Part shown: in pieces, positions 53,685 through 62,489 of the stretch
How the letters are laid out: each line of letters opens with the position of its first letter
Position numbering within the stretch: position 1 is the stretch's first letter
Assembly (NCBI RefSeq): GCF_003123685.1
Contig: NZ_QCYJ01000084.1
Span: forward strand, 310,001 to 374,000
DNA length: 64,000 nt
Direction of reading: 5' to 3'
Origin: Nocardia aurea
GTDB taxonomy: Bacteria > Actinomycetota > Actinomycetes > Mycobacteriales > Mycobacteriaceae
Notes under the pieces: generated by a model
Database searches by the model: none
Told to the model about the DNA's origin: nothing
What the model saw: only the letters and a program-made list of their open reading frames with translations
Translations under genes and position numbers: made by a program

Positions 53685-54791
53685 TCAGTTCGTCGCCAGA
53701 TATCGGGTGAGTTCCACCGCGGCGGCGCGGCCGGCGCGTTTGGCGCCGACTGTGCTCGCCGACGGGCCGTAACCGATCAGGTGGATGCGCGGGTCGACGG
53801 CGACCCGGGTGGCGAGGCTTCCGGTCATCGTGATCCCGCCGCCGGGCCCGCGCAACCGCAGCGGCGCGAGATGATCGAGCGCGCTGCGGAATCCGGTGGC
53901 CCACAGGATGACGTCGACGTGCTGGAAGCTCCCGTCGGCCCAGCGGACCCCGTCGGGTTCGATCCGGTCGAACATGGGCAGCCGCCGCAGCGCGCCGCGT
54001 TCTCGCGCCGCTCGCAGCCGATCGTCGAGCCGCAGACCGGTGACCGAGACCACCGACCCCGGCGGCAGTCCGCGTCGCACCCGATCCTCCACGACGGCGA
54101 CCGCGTCGCGGCCCGCCCGCGGGGTGAACTCTGAGTCGAGGAACACCGGTTCCAGCCTTGTCACCCAGGTGGTGGTGGTGACCTGCGAGATCTCGTCGAG
54201 TAATTGCACCGCGGAGATACCGCCGCCGACCACGAGGACATGTTCGCCCGCGAAGTCGGCGGCCTCGCGGTAGTCGCGGGTATGCAGTTGGCGGCCAGCG
54301 AAGGTTTCGGCGCCGGGGTATCGCGGGACGAACGGGTGCTCCCAGGTGCCGGTCCCGTTGATCAGTCCGCGCACCCGGATGGTGTCGGCGGTGTCGGTCT
54401 CGGCGGCGAGCACCTGACCGCGGCCGTCGCAGCGTTGCCCGTCGGCGGTGCGATCGCAGACGACCCGGACCGAGACCGGACGGTGTACCCGCAGGTCGTA
54501 GCGCTGTTCGTACTGCGCGTAGTAGTGCGGCACCGCCGTGGCCGCCGCGACGTCGTCCGATCCCGCGGGCAGGGTCTCGGCGAAGGACATTCCCGGCAGA
54601 TCGTGCACTTTGTTGACCGTGCTCAGGGTGAGTGACGGCCAGCGGAACTGCCAGGCGCCGCCGGGACCGGGCGCGTGGTCGACGACGAGGAAATCCACTT
54701 CCGGCCGCAGCCCGAGCCGCTTCAGGTGATAAGCCGCCGACAGCCCGGCCTGACCAGCGCCGATCACCAGGATGTCGAAATCTGTCGGCAC
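53685..54791 (-). CDS. FAD-dependent NAD(P)-binding oxidoreductase
   Basis: A 368-residue flavoprotein with two dinucleotide-binding motifs: ILVIGAGQAGLSAAYHL at the N terminus (FAD) and VLVVGGGISAVQLL near residue 185 (NAD(P)H). The arrangement, with GTGTWEHPFVPRYPG and WATGFR, resembles FMO-like/CzcO monooxygenases of actinobacteria. Catalytic activity is unknown. GTG 54791 is preferred to a TTG at 54815, because TAGCAT lies 8 bases before the GTG and the protein then starts right at the fold. It is divergent from echA6, with about 90 bases between them. Confidence 0.85.
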   Translation of the reverse strand: MPTDFDILVIGAGQAGLSAAYHLKRLGLRPEVDFLVVDHAPGPGGAWQFRWPSLTLSTVNKVHDLPGMSFAETLPAGSDDVAAATAVPHYYAQYEQRYDLRVHRPVSVRVVCDRTADGQRCDGRGQVLAAETDTADTIRVRGLINGTGTWEHPFVPRYPGAETFAGRQLHTRDYREAADFAGEHVLVVGGGISAVQLLDEISQVTTTTWVTRLEPVFLDSEFTPRAGRDAVAVVEDRVRRGLPPGSVVSVTGLRLDDRLRAARERGALRRLPMFDRIEPDGVRWADGSFQHVDVILWATGFRSALDHLAPLRLRGPGGGITMTGSLATRVAVDPRIHLIGYGPSASTVGAKRAGRAAAVELTRYLATN

Positions 54792-54799
54792 AGCCGCCG

Positions 54800-54805
54800 A
54801 TGCTA
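54800..54805 (-). promoter_or_regulatory. putative -10 hexamer of leaderless oxidoreductase gene
   Basis: TAGCAT on the minus strand, 8 bases before the GTG at 54791. Confidence 0.35.
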
Positions 54806-54881
54806 TCGCCTTCAACGGTCCCGGCTCCCGGCTGTGGCACAGTGAAGGTATCGAAACGACACGGTGAGTTGGGGAGGATGC

Positions 54882-55610
54882 ATGCTCGGAGTCAGCCGTG
54901 ATGGTGACGTCGTCACGATCGAACTACGACGTGAGGAACGTCGTAACGCGCTCAACGAGGAACTCGTGTTGATGCTGCGTGAGGCCGTGCTGGCCGCCGT
55001 CCGCGAACACGCCAGGGTGATCGTGCTCACCGGAGACGGTCCGATCTTCTGTGCGGGCGCGGATCTGTCCGGGGTCTATTCCGATGATTTCCTGCACGCG
55101 TTGCAGGACATGCTGCACACGATCGAGGCCGCCCCGATTCCGGTGATCGCCGCCATCAACGGCGCGGCGCTCGGAGCGGGGGTGCAGCTGGCGCTGGCCT
55201 CCGACCTGCGGGTGGTCGACCCCGACGCCTATATCGCCATCCCCGCCGCCAAGCTGGGGATCTCGGTGGACCGCTGGACGGTCCGCAGGCTGTCCGCCAT
55301 CATCGGCGGCGGCCCGGCCCGCACCATCCTGCTCGGCGCGGACACGGTCTCGGCCGCCGACGCCTACACCTTCGGGTTCGCCAACCGGCTCGGTACCCTC
55401 GCCGACGCACAGGCGTGGGCGAAATCCATCGCCGAACTCGCGCCGTTGTCGCTGCGGCACCTCAAGCTGGTGTTCAATGACGACGGAACACGCGAACCCG
55501 ATACCGCGCAGCAGCGCGAGGCGTTGCAGGCGGCGTGGACCAGCGCCGACGCCGAGGAAGGGCGGCTGGCCAGGCAGGAGAAGCGTACGGCCAAATTCGT
55601 CGGCCGATGA
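54882..55610 (+). CDS. echA6: EchA6-type crotonase, catalytic glutamates missing
   Basis: A 242-residue crotonase-fold protein. RRNALNEELV, FCAGADLSGV (oxyanion hole) and INGAALGAGVQLALASDLR are typical, but the two catalytic glutamates of enoyl-CoA hydratase are absent: Q102 and A122 occupy their positions. The M. tuberculosis homologue EchA6 also lacks them; it binds acyl-CoAs and works with FAS-II in mycolic acid synthesis rather than as a hydratase. ATG 54882 has GGGGAGG 5 bases upstream. It follows accD3 within 2.2 kb, as accD3-echA6 do in M. tuberculosis, and precedes the MBL-fold gene by 29 bases. Confidence 0.88.
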   Translation: MLGVSRDGDVVTIELRREERRNALNEELVLMLREAVLAAVREHARVIVLTGDGPIFCAGADLSGVYSDDFLHALQDMLHTIEAAPIPVIAAINGAALGAGVQLALASDLRVVDPDAYIAIPAAKLGISVDRWTVRRLSAIIGGGPARTILLGADTVSAADAYTFGFANRLGTLADAQAWAKSIAELAPLSLRHLKLVFNDDGTREPDTAQQREALQAAWTSADAEEGRLARQEKRTAKFVGR

Positions 55611-55639
55611 CGGCCGGTGCTGAGAACAGGTAGGGCGCG

Positions 55640-56785
55640 ATGACGAATATGCGCAAGATCCTCGGTGTCGCGGCGGGAGCCGTCGGCCTGGCCTGGGTGG
55701 TGCGAGCCGCGTGGGGCATCCCGTCGGCGATCGGTGCGTCGATCTCGGCCATCCAGCCGTACGCCACCGGCGCGGCCACCTATCGCAATCGGCAGTTCCA
55801 CAACACCGAGCCGAGCAGTCAGATCGCCGCGGGCTCGGCTCCCGGGCTGCTGTTGTCCGCGATGACCAAACGTGGCGTCGGCCGTCCGACCCGCCCGGTT
55901 CCGCTGCGCGCCCCCGAATTCCCCGCGCAGGCCTCGGATCTGGCGGTCACCTGGTACGGCCACGCGACCGCGCTGATCGAGGTGGACGGCTACCGTATTC
56001 TCACCGATCCGGTGTGGAGCGAACGGGTTTCGCCGTCGACACTGGTCGGCCCCGCCCGGCTGCACCCGGTGCCGACGCCGTTGTCGCAGCTGCCGGAGGT
56101 GGACGCGGTGATCATCTCCCACGATCACTACGACCACCTGGACAAGGCGACGCTCAAGGCCCTCGTCGTCGGTCAGTCGACCCCGTTCCTGGTTCCGCTC
56201 GGTATCGGCGCGCATCTGCGGCACTGGGGTGTCCCCGAACATCGGATCATCGAATTGGATTGGGGCGCTTCGGTATCCCTGGCCGCGCTCGGTCGCGAAC
56301 GCGACGGCACCGACCTGGTGCTCACCTGCACCGAGGCGCGCCACTTCTCCGGTCGCGGACTGGTCCGCAACACCACCCTGTGGGCGTCGTGGTCGATCAT
56401 CGGGCCCACCCGTCGCGTCTACTTCGGCGGCGACACCGGCTATACCAAGGCCTTCGCCGAGGCGGGCGCCGCGCTCGGTCCCTTCGACCTGACCCTGCTT
56501 CCGATCGGCGCCTACGACGAACACTGGCCCGACGTGCACATGAATCCGGAGGAGGCGGTGCGTTCGCACGCCGATCTCTGTACCGGCGATCCGGGTCACG
56601 GCGTCCTGGTGCCCATCCACTGGGCGACCTTCAATCTGGCCTTCCATGGATGGTCGGAACCGGTGCGTCGGATGGTGGAGGCCGCTCGGGTGGCGGGTAC
56701 AACTGTCGCGGTGCCGATGCCGGGTCAGCGCATCGACGCCGCAGGCCTCCCACCCGGTGAAAAATGGTGGGAGGATATGGGGTAG
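55640..56785 (+). CDS. MBL-fold metallohydrolase, NAPE-PLD-like (Rv0906 type)
   Basis: A 381-residue protein with an N-terminal hydrophobic segment (ILGVAAGAVGLAWVVRAAWG), possibly an uncleaved anchor. The metallo-beta-lactamase domain begins LAVTWYGHATALIEVDGYRILTD; its zinc motif is ISHDHYDHLD (near residue 160), with more ligands in TEARHFSG, YFGGDTGY and VPIHWATF. The family includes NAPE-PLD and UlaG-like phosphodiesterases; M. tuberculosis Rv0906 is the homologue. The likely activity is a phosphodiester or lipid hydrolase, not a beta-lactamase (inference). It follows echA6 closely and may share its transcript. Confidence 0.9.
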   Translation: MTNMRKILGVAAGAVGLAWVVRAAWGIPSAIGASISAIQPYATGAATYRNRQFHNTEPSSQIAAGSAPGLLLSAMTKRGVGRPTRPVPLRAPEFPAQASDLAVTWYGHATALIEVDGYRILTDPVWSERVSPSTLVGPARLHPVPTPLSQLPEVDAVIISHDHYDHLDKATLKALVVGQSTPFLVPLGIGAHLRHWGVPEHRIIELDWGASVSLAALGRERDGTDLVLTCTEARHFSGRGLVRNTTLWASWSIIGPTRRVYFGGDTGYTKAFAEAGAALGPFDLTLLPIGAYDEHWPDVHMNPEEAVRSHADLCTGDPGHGVLVPIHWATFNLAFHGWSEPVRRMVEAARVAGTTVAVPMPGQRIDAAGLPPGEKWWEDMG

Positions 56786-56837
56786 CACCCATTTTTTCGA
56801 CTCGAGTCCGGTTCGGCGATATGAAAGGAACGACGGC

Positions 56838-57062
56838 ATGAGTCTGGCGGACACACTCAAAGGTTTGGTCGGTAAAGGCAAGGACGCCGCGGCCAAGAAC
56901 GCCCCCAAAATCAACGAAGCGGTCGACAAAGCGGGCGACTTCATCGATCAGAAGACCAAGGGCAAGTACTCCGACAAGATCGAGAAGGGTAAGGAGGCCG
57001 CCAAGAAGGTGGTCCCGCCCGAACAGCCGGGTCAGCCGGGTCAGCCCGGCCCGAAGATCTGA
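56838..57062 (+). CDS. MT0933-like antitoxin family protein (Rv0909 type)
   Basis: A 74-residue Lys-rich protein starting MSLADTLKGLVGKGKDAAAK with EAVDKAGDFIDQKTKGKYSDKI, ending in a Pro/Gly tail. It matches the MT0933-like antitoxin family whose M. tuberculosis member Rv0909 is paired with the SRPBCC-type toxin Rv0910. No such toxin is adjacent here. The amphipathic helical repeat pattern also resembles stress-type proteins, so it may not be a toxin partner. AAAGGAA precedes the ATG by 7-8 bases. A hairpin follows it. Confidence 0.65.
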   Translation: MSLADTLKGLVGKGKDAAAKNAPKINEAVDKAGDFIDQKTKGKYSDKIEKGKEAAKKVVPPEQPGQPGQPGPKI

Positions 57063-57070
57063 CAGGTGGC

Positions 57071-57095
57071 GGGGGCCGGTGTAGTGCCGGTCCCC
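57071..57095 (+). terminator. hairpin between antitoxin-like gene and ligD
   Basis: GGGGGCCGG and CCGGTCCCC pair over nine positions with one G-T, around a 7-base loop, beginning 9 bases after the stop. Confidence 0.5.
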
Positions 57096-57115
57096 ACCGC
57101 AGGAATTGAAATACG

Positions 57116-59437
57116 GTGTCCCGCCGGAGGTTCCGCGGTGGTCCCGGCGAGCCGGATGTCGATGTCGAGCTGAGCAATCTCGACAAGGTGTTGTATCCGG
57201 AGACGGGAACCACCAAGGGCGAGGTGATCGCCTACTACTCGGCCGTCGCGCCCGCCATGCTGCCGCATATCGCCGGTCGTCCGGTCACCAGGAAACGGTG
57301 GCCGAACGGGGTCGACGCACAGTCGTTCTTCGAGAAGAATCTGCCCTCGCACGCGCCGTCCTGGATCCAGCGGCGCACGATCGAACATTCCGATCGCCCG
57401 GTGCACTATCCGCTGATCGATTCCGAAGCCGGACTCGCCTGGATCGGCCAGCAGGCGGCGCTGGAAGTCCATGTGCCGCAATGGCGTTTCGACGGCGGGG
57501 AGATCGGCGCGGCGACCAGGCTGGTCTTCGACCTCGATCCTGGGCCGGGCGCGGGCCTCGCCGAATGCGCGCGGGTGGCGCTGCTGGTGCGCGAGATGAT
57601 CGACGGCATCGGATTGCGCGCGTTCCCGGTGACCAGCGGCAGTAAGGGTATCCACCTGTATGTCCCGCTGGCCCGGGCGCTGAGCCCGGGCGGTGCGTCG
57701 ACCGTGGCCAAACAGGTCGCGACCAATCTCGAGAAATTACATCCCGACCTGGTCACCGCGACCATGGCGAAAGCGGTGCGACGCGGGAAGGTCTTCCTGG
57801 ACTGGAGTCAGAACAATCCGTCCAAGACCACCATCGCCCCCTATTCGATGCGCGGGCGCAGCATCCCCAATGCCGCGGCGCCGCGCGGCTGGGACGAGAT
57901 CGAGGACCATGATCGGTTGCGGCACTTGCGATTCGACGAGGTGCTCGTCCGCTTTCGTGACGACGGCGATCTGCTGGCCGATCTCGATCCACCCGTCACC
58001 GCCGCACGATCGGGCGGAACACCCGTCGACGCGCTCACCACCTACCGCTCGATGCGCGATCCCGGCCGCACCCCCGAGTCGGTGCCCGCGACGGTTTCCG
58101 GCGAAGGCGCGGGGGACCGGTTCGTCGTCCAGGAACATCACGCGCGTCGGCTGCACTGGGATGTGCGTCTCGAACGCGACGGCGTGCTGGTCTCCTGGGC
58201 GGTGCCCAAGGGGCCGCCGACCTCTCCGGAGCAGAACCGCCTCGCCGTGCACACCGAGGACCATCCGCTGGAATACCTGGACTTCCACGGTGAGATCCCC
58301 CGGGGCGAATACGGCGCTGGGCAGATGACCATCTGGGATTCGGGCACCTACGAGACCGAGAAGTGGCGTGATGACGAGGTCATCGTCGAATTCCGAGGCA
58401 CCCGACTGACCGGCCGCTACGCGCTGATCCGGACCGACGGCAAACAGTGGCTGATGCATCTGATGCGCGATCAGCCGGGTTCCGGCGACGGCGCGTCCGA
58501 ATCCGGCCGTGCCGAACCGTCGAACGGGATCCTCGCGCCCGCGCGCGATCCCGTGCCGTTGCCGCGCGGTCTCGCGCCGATGCTGGCCACGCCGGGAGCC
58601 GTCGGCGAACTGGACGCCGACGAGTGGTGCTTCGAGACGAAATGGGACGGATTCCGTCTCCTCGCCGAAATAGATTCAGGTACGACGACTCTGCGCAGCC
58701 GCGCGGGCAACGTGGTGACCCGCCGCTATCCCGGCATCGCGGCCATCGCCGACGAATTGGCCGGACACAGTGCGGTTCTCGACGGTGAGGCGGTGGTCTT
58801 CGACGATCACGGCGTCGCCAACCTCGGGCTGTTGCGGGCGGATCCGGCACACGCGATCTTCGTCGCCTTCGATGTGCTGCACCTGGACGGCACATCGCTG
58901 CTGCGCAAACGGTATTCCGACCGCCGCAGCGTGCTGGAGGCCCTGGCCGCGAACGCGCCGTCCATCCTCGTGCCGCCGCACCTGGACGGCCCCGGATCGA
59001 CGGCACTGGATCAGAGCACCCGGCTGGGAACCGAGGGCGTGGTCGCCAAACGCAAGGATTCGGTCTATCTGCCGGGCAAACGCGGACACTCCTGGGTCAA
59101 GGAACGCAACTGGCGCACCCAACGCGTGGTGGTCGGGGGCTGGCGGCGCAGCGAGGCCCGGGAATTCAAATCGCTGCTGGTAGGAATTCCGCACGGCGGC
59201 AAGCTCTACTACGTCGGCCGGGTCGGCACCGGATTCGGCGATACCGAAATGCGCGAACTGGCCCGGCGTCTGAACAGGTCGGCGCGCAAGACCAGTCCGT
59301 TCGACAACGACCTCACGGCGGACGAAGAGCGCGACGCGGTGTGGGTCACCCCGGCGATCACCGGCACCGTCCGTTTCATGAACTGGACCGAAACCGGACG
59401 ACTGTGGCATCCGGCCTGGCTCGGCGAATCCGACTAG
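57116..59437 (+). CDS. ligD: multifunctional NHEJ DNA ligase D
   Basis: A 773-residue fusion in the mycobacterial order. The polymerase domain (residues 10-290) has metal-binding D139 and D141 in LVFDLDPG and the segment TSGSKGIHLYVPL. The 3'-phosphoesterase domain (about 325-470) has RFVVQEHHARRLHWDVRLE. The ATP-dependent ligase domain (about 490-773) has the nucleotidyl lysine K509 in CFETKWDGFRLLAE and motif GTEGVVAKRKDSVYLPG. It repairs double-strand breaks with Ku; no ku gene lies in the window. The length is close to the 759 of M. tuberculosis LigD (Rv0938). The GTG start lacks a good SD, so a few residues are uncertain. Confidence 0.92.
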   Translation: MSRRRFRGGPGEPDVDVELSNLDKVLYPETGTTKGEVIAYYSAVAPAMLPHIAGRPVTRKRWPNGVDAQSFFEKNLPSHAPSWIQRRTIEHSDRPVHYPLIDSEAGLAWIGQQAALEVHVPQWRFDGGEIGAATRLVFDLDPGPGAGLAECARVALLVREMIDGIGLRAFPVTSGSKGIHLYVPLARALSPGGASTVAKQVATNLEKLHPDLVTATMAKAVRRGKVFLDWSQNNPSKTTIAPYSMRGRSIPNAAAPRGWDEIEDHDRLRHLRFDEVLVRFRDDGDLLADLDPPVTAARSGGTPVDALTTYRSMRDPGRTPESVPATVSGEGAGDRFVVQEHHARRLHWDVRLERDGVLVSWAVPKGPPTSPEQNRLAVHTEDHPLEYLDFHGEIPRGEYGAGQMTIWDSGTYETEKWRDDEVIVEFRGTRLTGRYALIRTDGKQWLMHLMRDQPGSGDGASESGRAEPSNGILAPARDPVPLPRGLAPMLATPGAVGELDADEWCFETKWDGFRLLAEIDSGTTTLRSRAGNVVTRRYPGIAAIADELAGHSAVLDGEAVVFDDHGVANLGLLRADPAHAIFVAFDVLHLDGTSLLRKRYSDRRSVLEALAANAPSILVPPHLDGPGSTALDQSTRLGTEGVVAKRKDSVYLPGKRGHSWVKERNWRTQRVVVGGWRRSEAREFKSLLVGIPHGGKLYYVGRVGTGFGDTEMRELARRLNRSARKTSPFDNDLTADEERDAVWVTPAITGTVRFMNWTETGRLWHPAWLGESD

Positions 59438-59638
59438 GGCGAAGCGCCCGGTGTTTGCCGGAGGTTGCCGAGTCGGGGTGATTCGGTTGTCTCACGGCTG
59501 AATTCGGTACCGCGATCATAGACGGCGGACGATCGCAGGCGACTCGAGTGCCGGTCGTTGCCCCATTGCCGGGCGCGCGCCACCGCAGTACCGTCGAGGG
59601 TCCGCGAGATCGACACCTCGAAGAACAGGGGAGGCGCG

Positions 59639-60898
59639 ATGCGGTCCCAAGGTAGTTTGCCGACCGCGCCGGGAGCCCCGGCGCGCACGTACGGAATTCG
59701 GCGGATTCTGCTCGCCGTCCTCTCGATGATCGCCGCACTGTCGCTCGTCCCGGTGCACTCGGCAGGCGCGGATCCGGCCCCGCCGGAGGCGGATCCGTTC
59801 TACGCCGCGCCGGAAGATCTGTCCGGGTACGCGGCGGGCGCGGTCATCCGGTCGCGGCCGATCGCGATGTTCGGTCTGCCGCTTCCGGTCTCGGCCCGGC
59901 AACTGCTGTACCGGAGCACCGATTCGTACGGAGCGCCGATCGCGAACGTGGCGACCGTGCTGGTGCCGAATCTGCCGTGGTTCGGCGGGGCGCGCCCGGT
60001 GCTGGCCTACCAGGTCGCCGAGAACAGCATCGGGTCACGCTGCGCGCCTTCGCACGCGCTGCACGGCGGCTGGCCCACCGGCTGGAACACGCTCGTGGAC
60101 TCACCGTTCATGGCCGCGGCGATGTTGCGGGGATGGGCTGTCGTCGTCAGCGATTACGAGGGGCCGGATTCCCGCTTCCTCGACGGGGTGAACTCGGGTC
60201 GCGGCGTGCTCGACGGCGTCCGCGCGGCACTGGCCTCGCAGCACGGCGGTATCGGAGCGTCGAGTCCGGTCGGGGCGTACGGATATTCGGGCGGCGCGTA
60301 CGCGACCCTGTGGGCCGCGGAACTACAGCCCGAATACGCGCCCGAATTGCGGTTGGCCGGTATCGGCGCGGGCGGCGTGCCCGCCGATTGGGCGGCGATC
60401 GCGGACGGCGTGCAGGGCACGACCCAGGCCGGTCTCGCGTTGCTGATCGTGCACGCGATCACGCGCAACAATCCGGAGGCGGGCCTGGTCGACCTACTCA
60501 ACGATCGTGGGCGGGCGATGCTGGTGGAGGACGCGGGCGCGTGCGGCGAGGAACTGATCTTCAAATACGGCGGCGCGCGCGTGGACGACTTCTCCACCGC
60601 ACCCGGCCTGTTGTGGCATCCGAGATTCCAGGCGGCACTGCGATCGCAGGAGTTGGGCGGTCGCCTCCCGGCGACGTCGATGTATCTGTACCACAGCACA
60701 TCCGACAATGTGATTCCCGTGGCCGGGTTCACCGGGTTGGCGACCCGCTACTGCGCGCTCGGCGCGGATCTGGTCGGGCGGCATTCGCCCGTGCCCGGCC
60801 ACAATCCGGTCGCGGTGGCCGAGGTGACCGGCGCGTTCGACCACCTCGCCGACCGTTTCGCGGGATATCCGCACGCGCCGGGATGTCTGGCGCGCTGA
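59639..60898 (+). CDS. secreted LIP-family triacylglycerol lipase/esterase
   Basis: A 419-residue alpha/beta-hydrolase of the secretory lipase (LIP) family. The signal peptide is the hydrophobic stretch RRILLAVLSMIAALSLVPV, ending around HSAGADP. The nucleophile elbow is GYSGG in VGAYGYSGGAYATLWA; LYHSTSDNVIPVAG carries the catalytic Asp region and VPGHNPVAVA the probable His. Four cysteines may form disulfides. The family cleaves ester bonds of lipids outside the cell and is well known in Nocardia and yeast. ATG 59639 has GGGGAGG 4 bases upstream. It converges on the glycine-zipper gene with a 1-base gap. Confidence 0.85.
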   Translation: MRSQGSLPTAPGAPARTYGIRRILLAVLSMIAALSLVPVHSAGADPAPPEADPFYAAPEDLSGYAAGAVIRSRPIAMFGLPLPVSARQLLYRSTDSYGAPIANVATVLVPNLPWFGGARPVLAYQVAENSIGSRCAPSHALHGGWPTGWNTLVDSPFMAAAMLRGWAVVVSDYEGPDSRFLDGVNSGRGVLDGVRAALASQHGGIGASSPVGAYGYSGGAYATLWAAELQPEYAPELRLAGIGAGGVPADWAAIADGVQGTTQAGLALLIVHAITRNNPEAGLVDLLNDRGRAMLVEDAGACGEELIFKYGGARVDDFSTAPGLLWHPRFQAALRSQELGGRLPATSMYLYHSTSDNVIPVAGFTGLATRYCALGADLVGRHSPVPGHNPVAVAEVTGAFDHLADRFAGYPHAPGCLAR

Positions 60899-60899
60899 G

Positions 60900-61544
60900 C
60901 TAATTCGGCTTCGTCGCGAACTTGGATGTCCCGGGCGGGGCGGTGAACGTGCTGAGCATTTCGATCGCGGCGATGACCAGGGCGGGCCCGCCGACGATGA
61001 GGGTGCCGACGATGCCGCCGATGGCGGCGCCGGTGGCCACCGTGCCGATTCCGACGATGCCGCCGAGGAAACCGATGAGGCCGATCCCGGCGCCGATCGC
61101 CGTGCCGACGAACGTGCCGATGGCCGTGGCGATTCCGAACTGCGTCTCGAACTCGGATTGGGCGCGCAGATTCTCGATGGCCGAGGCCACCGGCTTCACC
61201 CGCACCGGCCGGGCGTGTTCACGGTCCTGGACCACGGTGAGTTCGAGGACGGTGGCGGCCTCGCGCACGGCGTGTGGCAGCGGGAATTCCATGCCGTTGG
61301 CCTGAAACGACAGCGGCAGCGTGGTGACCGCGTTACCGGCCTCGTCCTCGATGGTCACCGTATCCCCGGTGACCTCGAAGGTTCCGTGGGTGAGGGTGGT
61401 GACGATCTTATTGCCGACCAGACGCATGTCGTATCCGATATCGGGAAGTTTCGCCTCGACGGGCTGCGCGTGGGTGACACCCGCGCCGACGGTGACGGCG
61501 ACGGCGAGCGGTACCGCGGCCGCGGTGATCTTTCGGAGAATCAT
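60900..61544 (-). CDS. secreted protein with C-terminal glycine-zipper membrane segment
   Basis: A 214-residue protein. The N-terminal signal peptide is [20 protein letters not shown], ending THAQP; a soluble beta-rich domain of about 80 residues follows (VVTTLTHGTFEVTGDTVTIED). The C-terminal 80 residues contain a very Gly/Ile/Ala-rich hydrophobic segment (AIGTFVGTAIGAGIGLIGFLGGIVGIG) with glycine-zipper spacing, typical of helices that pack in membranes or form oligomers. I do not recognise a characterised family. Similar two-part proteins occur in Nocardia and Rhodococcus (from memory). The start ATG 61544 is preceded by no clear SD. Confidence 0.6.
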   Translation of the reverse strand: MILRKITAAAVPLAVAVTVGAGVTHAQPVEAKLPDIGYDMRLVGNKIVTTLTHGTFEVTGDTVTIEDEAGNAVTTLPLSFQANGMEFPLPHAVREAATVLELTVVQDREHARPVRVKPVASAIENLRAQSEFETQFGIATAIGTFVGTAIGAGIGLIGFLGGIVGIGTVATGAAIGGIVGTLIVGGPALVIAAIEMLSTFTAPPGTSKFATKPN

Positions 61545-61727
61545 TTTCCGGGTCGTCCAATCTTCATCAGTTCAAGCCCAACGCATGCCCCAGCTCTCGG
61601 CAGCACTCCCCGAGGTATGTGGAGCTTTGATGTTTCAGATTGCGGGTGAGGACAATCTACCTCGCGGATAACGGTTCTGACCCCAGAACCGGGGGCATTC
61701 GTCTAAGATTTCGGCTCCGAATTTCGT

Positions 61728-61744
61728 GATAGCGCAACGCTATC
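61728..61744 (-). terminator. short hairpin after ecf operon
   Basis: GATAGCG-CAA-CGCTATC is a perfect 7-bp stem with a 3-base loop, 7 bases beyond the EcfT stop. No clear T-run follows on the minus strand. Confidence 0.4.
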
Positions 61745-61751
61745 CCCGCGG

Positions 61752-62489
61752 TCAGATCAGCAGGTCGAGGCCGACCGCCCCCGCGCAGACCAGTACGACC
61801 AGCCCGAGCGCGAACGCGTCGCGGCGCGTGGGGGAACTCGGATGCGCGGTGAGCATGCCGGTGCCGCCACGCGCGGTGATGGCTTCGCCGAGTTCGGTGG
61901 CACGGCGGGTCGCCACCGCCATGGCGGCGGTGAGAATGTCGATGAGCGGATTGTCGGCGGCCCGGTCGATCAAGGTGTCCTTGGGGCGGAGTCGGCGCGC
62001 CGCGCGCAGCACCCGGATCTCCTCGAGGAGCAGCGGCAGGCCGCGCAGCATCAGCGCGACGACCACCGCCCACTCGTCCACCGGTATCCGCAGCCGCCGC
62101 AGCGGCGCGCCGAGTTTGGCCAGCGCGGGCGCGATATCGCCCATCGGGGTCGTCCACGCGATGAGGAAGGACGCGGCGACCAGGATCAGCCCGAACACCA
62201 CGACCTGGGCGTAGCGCAGCACCGCGGCGCCACCCACCGGCAGATTCATCAGTCCGCCGAGCGCCAGCGCGGCCCAGAACCACCAGGGCAGCCTGGGCAG
62301 CGTGCCGAGCGGCAAACGCGCGACCAGGCCGATCGCCACGAGGAAGATCACCATGGCCCCGAGCACCGTCCACGACGGCCAGAACATCAGCAACAGGCTG
62401 ATGACGAAGGCGCCGATCATCTTGGTACCCGCCCAGAGGCTGTGGACCGGACTCGCGACCGGCACCTGACGCAGCAGCACGGTGCTCAT
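61752..62489 (-). CDS. ECF transporter transmembrane component (EcfT/CbiQ)
   Basis: A 245-residue membrane protein with four to five hydrophobic helices starting SPVHSLWAGTKMIGAFVISLLLM, and the EcfT coupling motifs in ALMLRGLPLLLEEIRVLRAARRL and TRRATELGEAITARGG (Ala-Arg-Gly motifs). EcfT transmits ATPase movements to a vitamin- or metal-binding S component. ATG 62489 overlaps the upstream ATPase stop (ATGA), so the two are translationally coupled. The substrate is unknown. A short hairpin follows the stop. Confidence 0.88.
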   Translation of the reverse strand: MSTVLLRQVPVASPVHSLWAGTKMIGAFVISLLLMFWPSWTVLGAMVIFLVAIGLVARLPLGTLPRLPWWFWAALALGGLMNLPVGGAAVLRYAQVVVFGLILVAASFLIAWTTPMGDIAPALAKLGAPLRRLRIPVDEWAVVVALMLRGLPLLLEEIRVLRAARRLRPKDTLIDRAADNPLIDILTAAMAVATRRATELGEAITARGGTGMLTAHPSSPTRRDAFALGLVVLVCAGAVGLDLLI

